From positions 3,100,001 to 3,164,000 of the forward strand of contig NZ_AP018165.1 in assembly GCF_002356335.1 (NCBI RefSeq): a stretch of 64,000 nucleotides of DNA, in the 5' to 3' direction. A program made the position numbers and the translations under genes. Below are positions 10,810 through 20,728 of this stretch, one piece after another (position 1 is the stretch's first letter; every line of letters begins with the position of its first letter). Source of the stretch: [Mycobacterium] stephanolepidis. Its GTDB lineage: Bacteria; Actinomycetota; Actinomycetes; Mycobacteriales; Mycobacteriaceae. The notes below the pieces were generated by a model. That model saw only the letters and a program-made list of their open reading frames with translations. It did no database searches and was not told the DNA's origin.

Positions 10810-10830
10810 TGATAACGGTTTTCATTATCG
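10810..10830. promoter_or_regulatory. Zur (FurB)-like box upstream of pacL1-ctpC
   Basis: The element has the inverted pair GATAA and TTATC separated by nine bases around GTTTTCAT. It closely resembles actinobacterial Zur/Fur boxes of the TGAtAAtg.ttTTCATTaTCa type. It lies about 112-132 bases upstream of the pacL1 ATG in the only intergenic gap of this part. A zinc-responsive regulator next to a zinc-efflux operon makes sense, but Zur usually represses uptake genes, so the direction of regulation is open. Confidence 0.5.
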
Positions 10831-10889
10831 CCAAGTATGGCAGACACCCGGCCGACTGGCACGCCGACGTCGAGTGGGAGGACGAACGG

Positions 10890-12245
10890 CTATCTCGCCG
10901 CCTGCGCAACGAACCGGGCCGTCGCCCTGGGGTTCGCCGCCGGATGCGTGTGTAGATACGAGGCGTGAATGCGCCCCTCTCCTGCCACCACGCCCTCGCG
11001 GCGGATGCCGCCAACAGTGCTCCAGGCCCAGGCGGGCTCTCTGGCGTCGTCGCGGTAGTCGACCGTGGTGCGATGAAACTCATGCCCACTCAACCGTTCT
11101 CCCTCGTCAAAGAGAGTGGAGTCGGTGATCGACACCGCCTCGCGGTATCCGAGGGTTAGCGAGTCGGTGAAGCGGGCATGCGCGTCGATCACGCCGCACA
11201 TCGGAGCACCATCGAGGTCGTTGCACAGGTACGTGAGACCGGCGCATTCGGCGTGTATCGGCCCGGACATATCACGGACCTGTTGACGCAGTGGCTCATT
11301 GGACGACAGGTCGGTGGCGAACTGTTCCGGGAATCCACCCGGAAGCACCAGGGCGGAGGTCTCGTCGGGCAGGACGTCACGGCGCGGGTCGAACTCGGCC
11401 ACCACCGCGCCCGCCGCGGCCAACAGCTCACGATGCTCGGCATATCCGAACGTGAACGCATGACCCGCCGCCAACGCGACCACCGGCCGGCCGACTACCG
11501 GGTCACCGACAACGTCCACCGGATCCCACGCGTTCGTCGCGACTTCGCTACGCGCGGCAGCGACGATCGCGGGCAGGTCCACGTGCTCGGCGACCAAGTG
11601 GGTCATCGCGTCCACCGCATCGAGGGCCGCCTGGCCATGTTCGATAGCCGTCACCAGTCCCAGGTGGCGCGAAGGAACCGACAACTTCTCGGTACGCGGC
11701 AACGCACCCAGTACTGATAGTCCGGCACGATCGGCTGCCGCCGTGAGGATCTCCCGATGCCGAGCCGACCCAACCCGGTTGAGAATCACGCCGGCGATCC
11801 TGATGCCCGCCTCCGCGGCGTACACCACGAATCCGTGCAGCAGCGCCGCCAGGCTCTGGCTGTGCCCCTTGACATCCACTACCAACACCACCGGCGCGTT
11901 GAGCAGGCCGGCAATCTCGGCGGTTGAGCCCTTTTCGTCGGCGATCCGCCCATCGAAGAGACCCATGACCCCTTCCACCACAGCGATATCGGCACCGTGC
12001 GCACCGTGGCGGAACAACGGGCCGATCAATTCAGAACCCACCAGCACGCTGTCGAGGTTGCGGCCGGGCTTACCGGTCGCCAGGCTGTGATATCCGGGAT
12101 CGATGTAATCCGGCCCCACCTTGAACGGCGCCACCGCGTGCCCGGCCCGTCGCAGCGCTCCCATCAAACCCGTGGCCACCGTGGTCTTCCCGCTTCCCGA
12201 GGCGGGAGCGGCAATCACGATCGCGGGAACGCTAGCGGACCCCAC
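10890..12245 (-). CDS. cobB: Cobyrinate / hydrogenobyrinate a,c-diamide synthase CobB
   Basis: This 451-residue enzyme carries out glutamine- and ATP-dependent amidation of the a and c side chains of the corrin ring. The N-terminal P-loop is APASGSGKTT, followed by PFKVGPDYIDPGYH. The C-terminal class I glutamine amidotransferase domain has its Cys in HAECAGLTYL and His residues in GHEFHRT and SYLHTHPAANP. The length is normal. A GTG at 12245 starts the gene three bases after the cobO stop, so the two are co-transcribed. It corresponds to Rv2848c by context. Confidence 0.93.
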   Translation of the reverse strand: MGSASVPAIVIAAPASGSGKTTVATGLMGALRRAGHAVAPFKVGPDYIDPGYHSLATGKPGRNLDSVLVGSELIGPLFRHGAHGADIAVVEGVMGLFDGRIADEKGSTAEIAGLLNAPVVLVVDVKGHSQSLAALLHGFVVYAAEAGIRIAGVILNRVGSARHREILTAAADRAGLSVLGALPRTEKLSVPSRHLGLVTAIEHGQAALDAVDAMTHLVAEHVDLPAIVAAARSEVATNAWDPVDVVGDPVVGRPVVALAAGHAFTFGYAEHRELLAAAGAVVAEFDPRRDVLPDETSALVLPGGFPEQFATDLSSNEPLRQQVRDMSGPIHAECAGLTYLCNDLDGAPMCGVIDAHARFTDSLTLGYREAVSITDSTLFDEGERLSGHEFHRTTVDYRDDAREPAWAWSTVGGIRREGVVAGEGRIHASYLHTHPAANPRATARFVAQAAR

Positions 12246-12248
12246 GCT

Positions 12249-12863
12249 CTACCATTCGATACCGCGTTGGCCCTTGCGGCCCTGGTCCATCGGATGCTTG
12301 ATCTTCGTCATCTCGGTCACCAGGTCGGCCGCATCCAGAAGCTGTTGTGGCGCGTCGCGTCCGGTGATGACCACATGCTGTGTGCCGGGGCGGGAACGAA
12401 GTACTTCGACAACTTCATCCAGATCCACCCACCCCCACTTGAGCGGGTAGGTGAACTCGTCGAGCACGTAAAAGCCGTGTTCCTCCGCGGCCAGCCGCCG
12501 CGCGATCTCGGCCCATCCGGCGGCCGCATCGGCGGCGTGGTCGGTCTCGGTACCCGACTTACGCGACCAGGACCACCCTGAACCCATCTTGTGCCACTGC
12601 ACCGAGCCGCCGATCCCGTGCTCATCGTGCAGCTTGCCGAGCTCACCGAAGACCGACTCCTCACCGACGCGCCACTTCGCACTCTTGACGAACTGGAACA
12701 CAGCGACGTCCGCACCGTGATGCCAGGCCCGTAACGCCATACCAAAAGCGGCTGTGGACTTACCTTTTCCGGAACCCGTGTGCACAGCCAGTATCGGTGC
12801 GTTCCTCCGCGCCTTGGTGGTGAGCCCGTCCTCTGGCACCACCAACGGTTGTCCCTGTGGCAT
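12249..12863 (-). CDS. cobO: Corrinoid adenosyltransferase CobO
   Basis: This 204-residue enzyme transfers the adenosyl group from ATP to the cobalt of corrinoids. The modified P-loop HTGSGKGKSTAAFG is near residue 31. The core FVLDEF-type segment (FYVLDEFTYPLKWGW) and VVITGRDAPQQLLDAADLVTEM are diagnostic of the BtuR/CobO family. It lies between the chelatase-like gene and cobB on the same strand with short gaps. The ATG at 12863 is a normal start. Confidence 0.94.
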   Translation of the reverse strand: MPQGQPLVVPEDGLTTKARRNAPILAVHTGSGKGKSTAAFGMALRAWHHGADVAVFQFVKSAKWRVGEESVFGELGKLHDEHGIGGSVQWHKMGSGWSWSRKSGTETDHAADAAAGWAEIARRLAAEEHGFYVLDEFTYPLKWGWVDLDEVVEVLRSRPGTQHVVITGRDAPQQLLDAADLVTEMTKIKHPMDQGRKGQRGIEW

Positions 12864-12880
12864 TGAACCCCTCCGCTATC

Positions 12881-14761
12881 TCATGCGGCGGCAGTGGCGC
12901 CGCGCACCACGCCGGCAAGCCGGTCGGCGTTCAGATGATCCAACTGCATCACCGGCGCATCAAGCTGCTGAGCCAGTGTGACTGCCAGATCCATTCTTAC
13001 GAAAGAGGTCTCGCAATCGATCACCACACACGCAACCTGCTCGGCGCGCAACATCCCCGCGGCTCGACGCGTCCGGCCCAACGGATCCGGCCCGCCGGTA
13101 GCGCGGCCATCGGTGAGCACCACCACGAGCGCGCGGCGATGTGGATCGCGGCCTCGCTCACGGGCCACCAAATCCCGAGCCGCCAAAAGTCCTTGTGCCA
13201 GCGGTGTTTTGCCGCCAGTATCGAACTGCTGCAGCTTGCGCCCCGCGATATGCGTTGAGCTCGTCGGCGCCAGCAGTGTGGCCGCCTGCTGACCGCGGAA
13301 GGTGATGACCGCAACCTTGTCGCGTCGCTGATACGCATCACGCAGCAGCGACAAGGTGGCACCACTGACCGCCGACATCTTCTGACGTGCCGCCATCGAC
13401 CCGGAGGCATCGACTACGAAAATCACCAGATTGCCTTCGCGGCCTTCCCTGATGGCCCACTGTAGATCGGACAGCACCGGCTTGGGCAGCCTGCCAGGTT
13501 CGGTCACCCGGCCTGCCGCGGACATCAGCGTGCCGATTACGTGTACCCCGAATCCCTCATCGGAGCTCGGGGCGATGACCTTGCCGGTGCGGTTGCGTGC
13601 GGCCGAGCGTCGTCCCGGGGCCCCCATACCGACGCCGGGCACCCGAAACGTCTTGGCGCGAAAGGTTGCAGAAGGCGCCGGGCTCTGCCGCGGCGGCGCC
13701 GGCGCCGATGACGAATCCTGCTGTGAATCATTGGTTTTTGGCGGGTTCGCGGAAGGTTCCGGCGTGCCGCCACCGGGGCCGTCCGGATCGGGATCCGGAT
13801 CGTCGTTGCCGGGGCCCTGATCCTGCTGCGGCGCGCTATCGCGCATCGCCTGGTCGAGCTGTTCGGGATCCAGGCCGGGTTCGTCGAACGGGTCCCGGCG
13901 CCGCCTGTGAGGCAGCGCCAACTCGGCGGCCACCCGGATATCAGGCTCGCCGACCACCTCGGCACCACGCCATGCCGCATGCGCGACGGCGGCACGCGCC
14001 ACCACCAGATCGGCACGCATCCCGTCCACATCGAAGGCCGCGCACAACGCCGCGACACGCTGTAGTTCAGCGTCAGGCAGGACGACTCGCGGCAGCAGGC
14101 GCCGGGCGTCGGCAATCCGCGCCGCCAGCTCGGCCTCCTCGGATGCGTAGCGCGTCACGAACCCCGCCGGGTCAGCCTCGTACGCGAGGCGCCTGCGGAT
14201 GACCTCGGCGCGCACCGCCACATCGCGAGAGGCATGTACATCAACCGCGAATCCGAAACGGTCGAGCAGTTGCGGACGCAACTCCCCTTCTTCAGGATTC
14301 ATGGTGCCGATCAATACGAATCGCGCATCGTAGGAATGGGATACGCCGTCACGCTCGACGTGCACCCGGCCCATCGCCGCCGCATCGAGGATCACGTCGA
14401 CCAGGTGGTCGTGCAGCAGGTTGACCTCGTCCACGTACAGCACGCCGCCGTCGGCACGCGCCAGAAGCCCTGGGGAGAAAGCGTGTTCGCCATCGCGCAA
14501 GACCTTTTGCAGGTCGAGGGATCCGACCACCCGATCCTCTGTCGCGCCGATCGGCAACTCGACCAGACGCGCACCATCGACCGTTCGCAGCACTGAGGTC
14601 AACGCACGGACCGCCGTCGACTTGGCGGTGCCCTTCTCTCCACGAATGAGCACTCCACCGATATCGGGGCGTACCGCAGAGAGCACGAGTGCCAGCCGCA
14701 ACTGGTCGTGCCCGACTATCGCACTGAGTGGATACCCCGGAATGTCTGTGGTGCTAGCCAT
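12881..14761 (-). CDS. Magnesium/cobalt-chelatase-like AAA+ and VWA fusion protein
   Basis: The 626 residues hold an AAA+ ATPase domain (Walker [10 protein letters not shown] near 42-50, Walker [13 protein letters not shown], then [19 protein letters not shown]), an acidic Pro-rich linker (about 305-370), and a C-terminal von Willebrand A domain with the MIDAS motif VDASGSM near 450. This is the ChlI/ChlD (BchI/BchD) fusion found as Rv2850c in M. tuberculosis. Mycobacteria make no chlorophyll, and the gene sits directly upstream of cobO and cobB. A role as ATPase partner of CobN in cobalt insertion is inferred; cobN is not in the window. It overlaps the upstream GNAT gene by eight bases. Confidence 0.87.
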   Translation of the reverse strand: MASTTDIPGYPLSAIVGHDQLRLALVLSAVRPDIGGVLIRGEKGTAKSTAVRALTSVLRTVDGARLVELPIGATEDRVVGSLDLQKVLRDGEHAFSPGLLARADGGVLYVDEVNLLHDHLVDVILDAAAMGRVHVERDGVSHSYDARFVLIGTMNPEEGELRPQLLDRFGFAVDVHASRDVAVRAEVIRRRLAYEADPAGFVTRYASEEAELAARIADARRLLPRVVLPDAELQRVAALCAAFDVDGMRADLVVARAAVAHAAWRGAEVVGEPDIRVAAELALPHRRRRDPFDEPGLDPEQLDQAMRDSAPQQDQGPGNDDPDPDPDGPGGGTPEPSANPPKTNDSQQDSSSAPAPPRQSPAPSATFRAKTFRVPGVGMGAPGRRSAARNRTGKVIAPSSDEGFGVHVIGTLMSAAGRVTEPGRLPKPVLSDLQWAIREGREGNLVIFVVDASGSMAARQKMSAVSGATLSLLRDAYQRRDKVAVITFRGQQAATLLAPTSSTHIAGRKLQQFDTGGKTPLAQGLLAARDLVARERGRDPHRRALVVVLTDGRATGGPDPLGRTRRAAGMLRAEQVACVVIDCETSFVRMDLAVTLAQQLDAPVMQLDHLNADRLAGVVRGATAAA

Positions 14762-15200
14762 TTCCGGCCATCCAGGTCATGGGCACATGCGGAATCTCGT
14801 CCTCGAGGAATTCATCACCGGAGACCACGAATCCCAGCTTGCCATACATGTCCTTCAGGTGTGCCTGCGCATTCAGACGACAGGGTGCGCCGTCGATCTC
14901 TGTCAGTACCGTACGAACCAGGTGCGCCGCATGCCCGCGACCACGCGCCTCCGCCGCCGTGCACACCCGTCCGATCCAGAAACCCGACCCGGCAAGATCC
15001 GCGAGCACGCGCAGACCACTGACGACATCGCCGCTCTCGTTCTTGATCCAGAAGTGTCGGGTCTCTGGTTCGAGATCACGACCATCGAGATCCTGATAGG
15101 CGCAGTTCTGGCCGACGATGAATGCTTCGGCACGCAACCGCAGCAGTCCGTAGAGCGTCGCGGCGTCCAGGTCAGCGGACCAGGACCACCCCGTGCTCAC
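14754..15200 (-). CDS. GNAT family N-acetyltransferase, ElaA type
   Basis: This is a 148-residue acetyltransferase. It shows the ElaA signature [20 protein letters not shown], the acetyl-CoA loop region [19 protein letters not shown], and the tail [20 protein letters not shown]. The substrate is unknown; ElaA proteins are poorly characterised. The start chosen is GTG at 15200, which overlaps the mqo stop as GTGA and fits the family length. An in-frame ATG at 15236 would overlap mqo by 40 bases. It corresponds to Rv2851c by position. Confidence 0.85.
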   Translation of the reverse strand: MSTGWSWSADLDAATLYGLLRLRAEAFIVGQNCAYQDLDGRDLEPETRHFWIKNESGDVVSGLRVLADLAGSGFWIGRVCTAAEARGRGHAAHLVRTVLTEIDGAPCRLNAQAHLKDMYGKLGFVVSGDEFLEDEIPHVPMTWMAGNG

Positions 15201-16681
15201 TGCTCCAGGCCGAGAACCTGTGTCCCCCAGTCCCATACCTCACCGAACAATGAGGGCTCGTCCGACAGGCTGATACCGAGCGACGGAATCATTTCCTTGA
15301 GCTTGGGCATCCAGTTCGCGAACCGGTCAGGGAAGCAACGCTGCATGACGTCGAGCATGGCGGGTACTGCGGTGGATGCACCCGGCGACGCCCCGAGCAA
15401 GCCTGCGATGCTGCCGTCGGCCGAATTGAGCACCATGGTGCCGAATTCGAGCGCACCACCCTTGCCCTTGGCCGGCCGAATGACCTGGACGCGCTGCCCA
15501 GCGGTAATCAGCTCCCAATCGGAACGCTGTGCCTTGGGCGCGAATTCACGCAGCATGTCGATTCGATCGTCCGGTGTCAGACGCAGCTGGCTCAGCAGGA
15601 AGTTCACCAGTCCGAACTCCGTGAGACCGACGCCGATCATTGATGCGAGGTTGTTGGGCTTCACCGTCGAGGGCAGATCGGTGATCTTGCCCATCTTGAG
15701 GAACTTGGGCGACCATCCGGCGAACGGTCCGAAAAGCAGCCATTCCTTGCCGTTGATCACGCGGGTGTCCAGGTGCGGCGCCGACATCGGCGGCGCACCG
15801 AGTGGCGGGAAGCCGTACACCTTGGCCTTGTGCCCCTCGGTGAGATCGGTGTTCTTGGTGCGCAAGAAGGCGCCGCTCACCGGGAATCCGCCGAAGCCCT
15901 TGGCTTCAGGGATTCCGGCCTTCTGCAGCAGACCGAGAGCCCCACCACCGGCGCCGACGAAAACAAACTTCGCCTTGAGCTTGCGCTTCTCGCCCGTACG
16001 ACCGTTGACCAGCTTGAGAATCCATCCACCATCGCTCTCACGGCTGATGTTGCGGACCTCGACACCGAATATCGCGTTGGTGCCGGTGCGAACTCCGAAG
16101 CCCACCAACTGCTTTGACAGCTCACCGAAGTCCACATCGGTGCCGTCCTGGCTCCAGTTCAAACCCACCGGATCGGAAAAATCGCGTCCGGCGGCCATCA
16201 GCGGCAGACGGCGCGCAAACTCGTCGTCGTCGTTGATGAACTCCATCTTTGCGAACAGCGGGTTGCCCACCAGGGCGTCGTGGCGCTTACGGAGAAACTC
16301 GACCTTGTCGGCTCCGTGCACGTAGCTCACATGCGGGATGGGATTGAGGAATCCGCGGACGTCGGGCAGCACACCGTTCTCGACGGCGTAGGCCCAGAAC
16401 TGGCGCGACACCTGGAACTGCTCATTGACGGTGATGGCCTTGGTGATGTCGATCGAGCCATCTGCCTTCTGCGGCGTGTAGTTGAGCTCGCAGAGCGCCG
16501 AGTGCCCGGTACCCGCGTTGTTCCACGGGTCGCTGCTTTCGCTGGCAGCCGCATCAAGGCGTTCGATCAAGGTGATCGACAGGTCCGGTTCGACCAATCG
16601 CAGCAAGGCGCTGAGCGTCGCGCTCATGATCCCTGACCCAATCAGGGCAACGTCTGTCTGCTCCACCTGCGCTTTTGACAC
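15197..16681 (-). CDS. mqo: Malate:quinone oxidoreductase
   Basis: This 494-residue FAD enzyme oxidises malate to oxaloacetate and reduces menaquinone at the membrane face. It begins with the dinucleotide fold [15 protein letters not shown], then [25 protein letters not shown], and near the C-terminus has [19 protein letters not shown]; these are hallmarks of Mqo. The GTG at 16681 gives a length close to the M. tuberculosis protein (Rv2852c) and follows AAAGGA; the frame stays open upstream to 16744. It diverges from the alpha/beta hydrolase and is coupled downstream to the GNAT gene. Confidence 0.94.
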   Translation of the reverse strand: MSKAQVEQTDVALIGSGIMSATLSALLRLVEPDLSITLIERLDAAASESSDPWNNAGTGHSALCELNYTPQKADGSIDITKAITVNEQFQVSRQFWAYAVENGVLPDVRGFLNPIPHVSYVHGADKVEFLRKRHDALVGNPLFAKMEFINDDDEFARRLPLMAAGRDFSDPVGLNWSQDGTDVDFGELSKQLVGFGVRTGTNAIFGVEVRNISRESDGGWILKLVNGRTGEKRKLKAKFVFVGAGGGALGLLQKAGIPEAKGFGGFPVSGAFLRTKNTDLTEGHKAKVYGFPPLGAPPMSAPHLDTRVINGKEWLLFGPFAGWSPKFLKMGKITDLPSTVKPNNLASMIGVGLTEFGLVNFLLSQLRLTPDDRIDMLREFAPKAQRSDWELITAGQRVQVIRPAKGKGGALEFGTMVLNSADGSIAGLLGASPGASTAVPAMLDVMQRCFPDRFANWMPKLKEMIPSLGISLSDEPSLFGEVWDWGTQVLGLEQ

Positions 16682-16788
16682 CGGTTCACTGTCCTTTTCG
16701 AATCTGATGGAGTGGCAACGCTTCGCCACTACCCGGGAGTACACACAGGTTATCGCGCGGGTAATTCAGTCATTCCTTCAACTAGGCT

Positions 16789-17766
16789 ATGGCCGTGACA
16801 TGGGAATCCGATGTCCTCGATGGCTACCTTCGAAAGACCATTGAACTGGGCATTGACCCTGATGGCGAAGGTGTAATTACCGCCACACTGGTGCGACCGG
16901 AAATTCAACCGGATACCGGGCGCGCGGTGCTGATGGTGCACGGATATACCGACTACTTCTTCCACACCGAGCTTGCCGAACATTTCTCGGCCCGCGGCTA
17001 TCGCTTCTTCGCGCTCGACTTGCGTAAATGCGGGCGTTCCCGGCGCGCTCACCAAACCCCGCACTACATCAGCGATCTATCGCTCTACGACGCCGAACTC
17101 AACGCCGCGGTGAACATCATCACCGGACACAGCGCGGGTGCACCGCTGCTCGTGTACGGGCACTCCGCCGGCGGTCTGATCGTCTCGCTGTGGCTCAATC
17201 GTCTACGGGTGGCCGCCGGCTTGGGCGATGTCTCAGGTCTCATTCTCAACAGCCCCTGGCTGGATCTTCAGGGACGTCCCCTCCTCCGCAGCGGGGGCAC
17301 CACCGCGGCCGTCAACGCGATTTCGAGGTTCCGCGCCAAACAAGCGATCCCGCTACCGCACGAGGGCGCATACGGAGCGAGCCTGCACAAGGATTTCCAC
17401 GGAGAGTTCGACTACAACCTGGAATGGAAGCCGGTCGGCGGGTTCCCGGTGCGGTTCGGGTGGATCAGTGCCATCCGGCGTGGGCATGCAGAACTACATC
17501 GTGGCCTGGACGTCGGCGTGCCCAACGTGATCCTGCGCTCGGATCGCAGCCTCCCGGGGGACGTCAACCCGGCGGCGGCACTGCACGGCGATGCGGTCCT
17601 GGACGTTCAGCAAATCGCGCGCTGGGCGGGATGCATCGGCAACCACCAACGGGTGATCCCGATCCCCGATGCCAAACACGATGTGTTCTTATCGGTCGCG
17701 GAAGCACGGATACAGGCCTACCGGGAATTGAACTCCTGGCTGAACTGGTACGAGGCGGGCAGCTAG
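16789..17766 (+). CDS. Alpha/beta hydrolase (serine aminopeptidase S33 / lysophospholipase type)
   Basis: This 325-residue hydrolase has the oxyanion region LMVHGYTDYFFH, FALDLRKCGRS, the nucleophile elbow YGHSAGGLIV (Ser) and a late His in DAKHDVFLS. The family resembles monoacylglycerol lipases and lysophospholipases. Its place beside mqo matches Rv2854 of M. tuberculosis. No signal peptide is visible, so it is probably cytoplasmic. The substrate is not predictable from sequence. Confidence 0.85.
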   Translation: MAVTWESDVLDGYLRKTIELGIDPDGEGVITATLVRPEIQPDTGRAVLMVHGYTDYFFHTELAEHFSARGYRFFALDLRKCGRSRRAHQTPHYISDLSLYDAELNAAVNIITGHSAGAPLLVYGHSAGGLIVSLWLNRLRVAAGLGDVSGLILNSPWLDLQGRPLLRSGGTTAAVNAISRFRAKQAIPLPHEGAYGASLHKDFHGEFDYNLEWKPVGGFPVRFGWISAIRRGHAELHRGLDVGVPNVILRSDRSLPGDVNPAAALHGDAVLDVQQIARWAGCIGNHQRVIPIPDAKHDVFLSVAEARIQAYRELNSWLNWYEAGS

Positions 17767-17767
17767 C

Positions 17768-18394
17768 TCACCAGGAGCTGCTGCGCAGCACCACCTCGGC
17801 CGCCAATTCCGGGGTGAGGTCGCGCGTCGCCGACCGACGGCCCATCAATTCGACAATCCGATAGTCGCCGTACACAAAACGCTGGCTGGCGCGGGCGATG
17901 GCACGGGTCGCGTCCGAGGTGACCAACACCGTGGTGTTGATCTCCACCGGCGGGCAGTGCTTGTCCCGAATCAGCCCGGCACGGTCGGCCACACGCGGAT
18001 GTCCACGGTCGATCGCCACGAGACCGATAAACCTGTCAAGTTTGCTGGCGGCCAGATCCCAGGCCAGCTCGCCGCCCGCACGGTCTCCCACCAGGAGCGC
18101 AACCTTGACGCCGATGTCGTCGAGCACTCCGGTGATGGCCTTGGCATGAAGATGTGGGTCGTGTCCGATCACCGCGGTGCGCAGCCCCGCGGTGTGCAGC
18201 CGCTCGCATACCGAGCGATAACTGAGTGCGAAATGCCCGGCCGCGGCCAGCATGACGACGGTGGTTCCCTTGTCCGGCCCCGAAACGTTGACCTGCACCG
18301 TACGGCCGTCAATCGTGACGACCTGATGCAATTCACCGTCACGCGCAGGTGGAGGCCCTGGGCGCGGGGGGCGAAGCTCGGGCGGCGGACTCAT
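17768..18394 (-). CDS. Alpha/beta-hydrolase-fold protein, probably non-catalytic
   Basis: This 208-residue protein has a Pro-rich N-terminus and the outline of an alpha/beta hydrolase (VVMLAAAGHFALSYRSV, AVIGHDPHLHAKAI, LLVGDRAGGELAWDLA). At the nucleophile elbow the usual G-x-S-x-G reads GDRAGG, so Asp and Arg replace the expected residues, and no clear catalytic His follows. It may have lost hydrolase activity. It converges with the upstream hydrolase gene with one base between stops. I do not recognise a named family member. Confidence 0.65.
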   Translation of the reverse strand: MSPPPELRPPRPGPPPARDGELHQVVTIDGRTVQVNVSGPDKGTTVVMLAAAGHFALSYRSVCERLHTAGLRTAVIGHDPHLHAKAITGVLDDIGVKVALLVGDRAGGELAWDLAASKLDRFIGLVAIDRGHPRVADRAGLIRDKHCPPVEINTTVLVTSDATRAIARASQRFVYGDYRIVELMGRRSATRDLTPELAAEVVLRSSSW

Positions 18395-18503
18395 AGATGA
18401 GCCGCTTGCGCGAAGACCTTGGGCATGGGCGCACGCTACCTGAGTACGACCGTTCCGGTTGGGCTTTTAACCAGCCCTTTCAGGAAACTTTCACCCAGAG
18501 CCG

Positions 18504-19184
18504 TCAGGTTCGTTCGATCTTCTCGACCTGTTTCGCCACGATGTCCAGGAAGGTATGGGGCATCGTCGCGACGGCCTTGACCGACGGATCGCGCAGGTCG
18601 AAGGATGTCGCCACCATCGCCACCCCCCGGACATTCGCGAAAGCCATGTACCGGGAAGTCGTGCCCTTGGGCATGATCATTGTTTGCTTGTAGATGAGGA
18701 CGCCAACAGGTCCGCCCTGCACCGGATCGGTGATCATCGGCGTCCCCGGCGAGTTCTTGTCGAAGAACACCTCGTACTTGGCACACCGGGTCGCCACCGC
18801 TTTCACGTTGGCCAGGTCGATGGTGTCGCGCAACAGGCTGACGATGATGTTCGCGCCGTTGAATCGCGCGATGTATCGCGCGGTGTTCTCGGGGCCCGCT
18901 CTACCCGCATTGGCCAAACGGGGCGACAAACCGTCCGCGCATCCTTGCGGATTCGAGGGCATCGCACCGATTACCTGCTGGTTGTTGACCGTCACGGGCC
19001 CCAGATCGGCGACAACCCTGTCGTACTTGGCCCCCTGCGGCAGCTCATCGGCCGTCAGTAGCGATTGCGCGATCCGCGCACCCGGCCATGTGGCGGTACC
19101 CGGCACCGTCTGGGTGCAGCTCACAAGTGCCAGTGCGGATGCTGCGATAGCTGTGATGTTCCTGAAGCCCCGGTGCACCCGCAC
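18504..19184 (-). CDS. Lipoprotein, DUF5642-like sensor domain
   Basis: This 226-residue protein starts with a lipoprotein signal peptide (basic MRVHRGFR, hydrophobic stretch, lipobox ALVSC with Cys near 23). The mature part has the pattern of mycobacterial secreted sensor-like domains (LLTADELPQGAKYDRV; a Cys pair in GCAD and TRCAKYEV). It is predicted to be anchored on the outer face of the membrane. It lies between the hydrolase-like gene and cobQ, on the same strand. The function is unknown. Confidence 0.75.
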   Translation of the reverse strand: MRVHRGFRNITAIAASALALVSCTQTVPGTATWPGARIAQSLLTADELPQGAKYDRVVADLGPVTVNNQQVIGAMPSNPQGCADGLSPRLANAGRAGPENTARYIARFNGANIIVSLLRDTIDLANVKAVATRCAKYEVFFDKNSPGTPMITDPVQGGPVGVLIYKQTMIMPKGTTSRYMAFANVRGVAMVATSFDLRDPSVKAVATMPHTFLDIVAKQVEKIERT

Positions 19185-19207
19185 AGGCTATTCGACCCAC
19201 GCCCCAA

Positions 19208-20728
19208 TTACCGACTGTGTTCGATTACCGGATATGACGGGTCCGATCCCGGACAACCTGATTCTTGCCACACGGCTGCCAGCGCATCGACGTCGAGGTG
19301 GGTGTCGATGAGATCGGCCAATCTGTCCAACTGAGCCGAACGGTGGTCTGCGACGTTGGTATCCGCCGCGACAGTGAATCCGGAGCGTCCGGCCGCGGAT
19401 GCCGCCTCGGTGAGCCACGCGCGTCGGAAATCGTCGTTGTCCAGCAGTCCGTGCCAATGGGTGCCCCGGACCGCACCGTGGGCGGCGCCCTCGTGATGCT
19501 CGGTCAGCCACGGCGCCACCGCCGAGCGGGTGACCGTTCCGTGGTGAATCTCATAGCCGGTCAACCCCGGAGACTGCCAGTGCCGCAGTGTCTTAGCCGG
19601 CTGGAAGGCGATGTCGATATCGAGCAGGCCCAGGCCGCTGACCGTGCCGGCACCCGACTCGACGCGATCGTCGATCGTGGCGGCAAGCATCTGGAACCCT
19701 CCACAAATACCCAGCACCGGGCCACCCGAACGGGCATGTGCGACAACCGCGTCGGCGATCCCGTTGCCCCGCATCCAGGCCAGATCGGCGACGGTGGCCT
19801 TGGTGCCCGGAAGGACCACCACATCGGCATCGGCGATATCGGCGGGATGCGCCGCCCACCGCACGATCACCCCGGGCTCGCAGGCGATGGCCTCGATGTC
19901 GGTCGAATTGGAGATTCGGGGCAGGCGCACCGCGGCCACCCGAAGCCATTCGCGCCCGATAGGTGTGGCAGGGCGGCCCACCTGAGCCGACGCCACCACA
20001 GAAACCGAATCCTCTGCATCAAGCCATAGTTGGTCGTCATAGGGCAGCACACCATAGGTGGTTCGGCCGGTCAGTGCGGCGAGCTGCTCCAGCCCCGGAT
20101 CCAGCAGCGTGCGGTCACCGCGGAACTTGTTGACGATGAATCCGGCGACTAGTCGTTGATCCGCGGGCTCGAGCACGGCCACCGATCCGAACAGGTGGGC
20201 CAGCACGCCACCCCGGTCGATATCGCCGACCAGCACCACCGGCAGGCCCGCTGCCTGCGCCAACCCCATGTTGGCGATATCAGTCGCTCGCAGGTTGATT
20301 TCGGCGACCGAGCCAGCACCCTCACAAATCACCACATCGAATTCCGCACGCAGCGAGCGTAATTCCGCGGCAACCACCTGCCGCAGTTCTTCGCGATGCT
20401 CGATGTAGGAACGTGCGCTGACGTTTCCTGTCGCCTGTCCGCGTACCACCAGCTGCGAGGTCCGGTCGCTACCGGGCTTGAGGAGTACCGGATTGAACCG
20501 GACCGACGGTTCCAGCCCACAGGCACGTGCCTGCAGTGCCTGCGCACGGCCGATCTCTCCACCGTCCATTGTCACCACGGAGTTGTTGGACATGTTCTGC
20601 GCCTTGAACGGCGCGACACGAATCCCCTTGCGGGCCAGTAGCCGACACAGACCGGTGACCACCAGACTCTTACCGGCGTCGGAGCTGACACCCCCCACCA
20701 GCAGCGCGCCGGATACGGCGCCTGTCAT
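19208..20728 (-). CDS. cobQ: Adenosylcobyric acid synthase CobQ
   Basis: This 506-residue enzyme carries out four glutamine-dependent amidations (b, d, e, g) that form adenosylcobyric acid. The N-terminal domain has [20 protein letters not shown] and [11 protein letters not shown]. The C-terminal amidotransferase domain has Cys in [13 protein letters not shown] and a late His in [10 protein letters not shown]. The ATG at 20728 overlaps the map stop as ATGA; an upstream extension of the frame lies inside map and is not used. Together with cobB, cobO and the chelatase-like gene it gives the window four cobalamin-related genes. Confidence 0.93.
   Translation of the reverse strand: MTGAVSGALLVGGVSSDAGKSLVVTGLCRLLARKGIRVAPFKAQNMSNNSVVTMDGGEIGRAQALQARACGLEPSVRFNPVLLKPGSDRTSQLVVRGQATGNVSARSYIEHREELRQVVAAELRSLRAEFDVVICEGAGSVAEINLRATDIANMGLAQAAGLPVVLVGDIDRGGVLAHLFGSVAVLEPADQRLVAGFIVNKFRGDRTLLDPGLEQLAALTGRTTYGVLPYDDQLWLDAEDSVSVVASAQVGRPATPIGREWLRVAAVRLPRISNSTDIEAIACEPGVIVRWAAHPADIADADVVVLPGTKATVADLAWMRGNGIADAVVAHARSGGPVLGICGGFQMLAATIDDRVESGAGTVSGLGLLDIDIAFQPAKTLRHWQSPGLTGYEIHHGTVTRSAVAPWLTEHHEGAAHGAVRGTHWHGLLDNDDFRRAWLTEAASAAGRSGFTVAADTNVADHRSAQLDRLADLIDTHLDVDALAAVWQESGCPGSDPSYPVIEHSR

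Noticed and set aside
14421..16325. A 634-codon plus-strand frame opposite the chelatase-like gene, GNAT gene and mqo
   Set aside because: Spans three well-supported genes on the other strand; composition is that of an antisense shadow.
10890..16681. Cobalamin riboswitch before the cob genes
   Set aside because: The genes abut or overlap, leaving no leader long enough, and I see no B12-box-like sequence before them.
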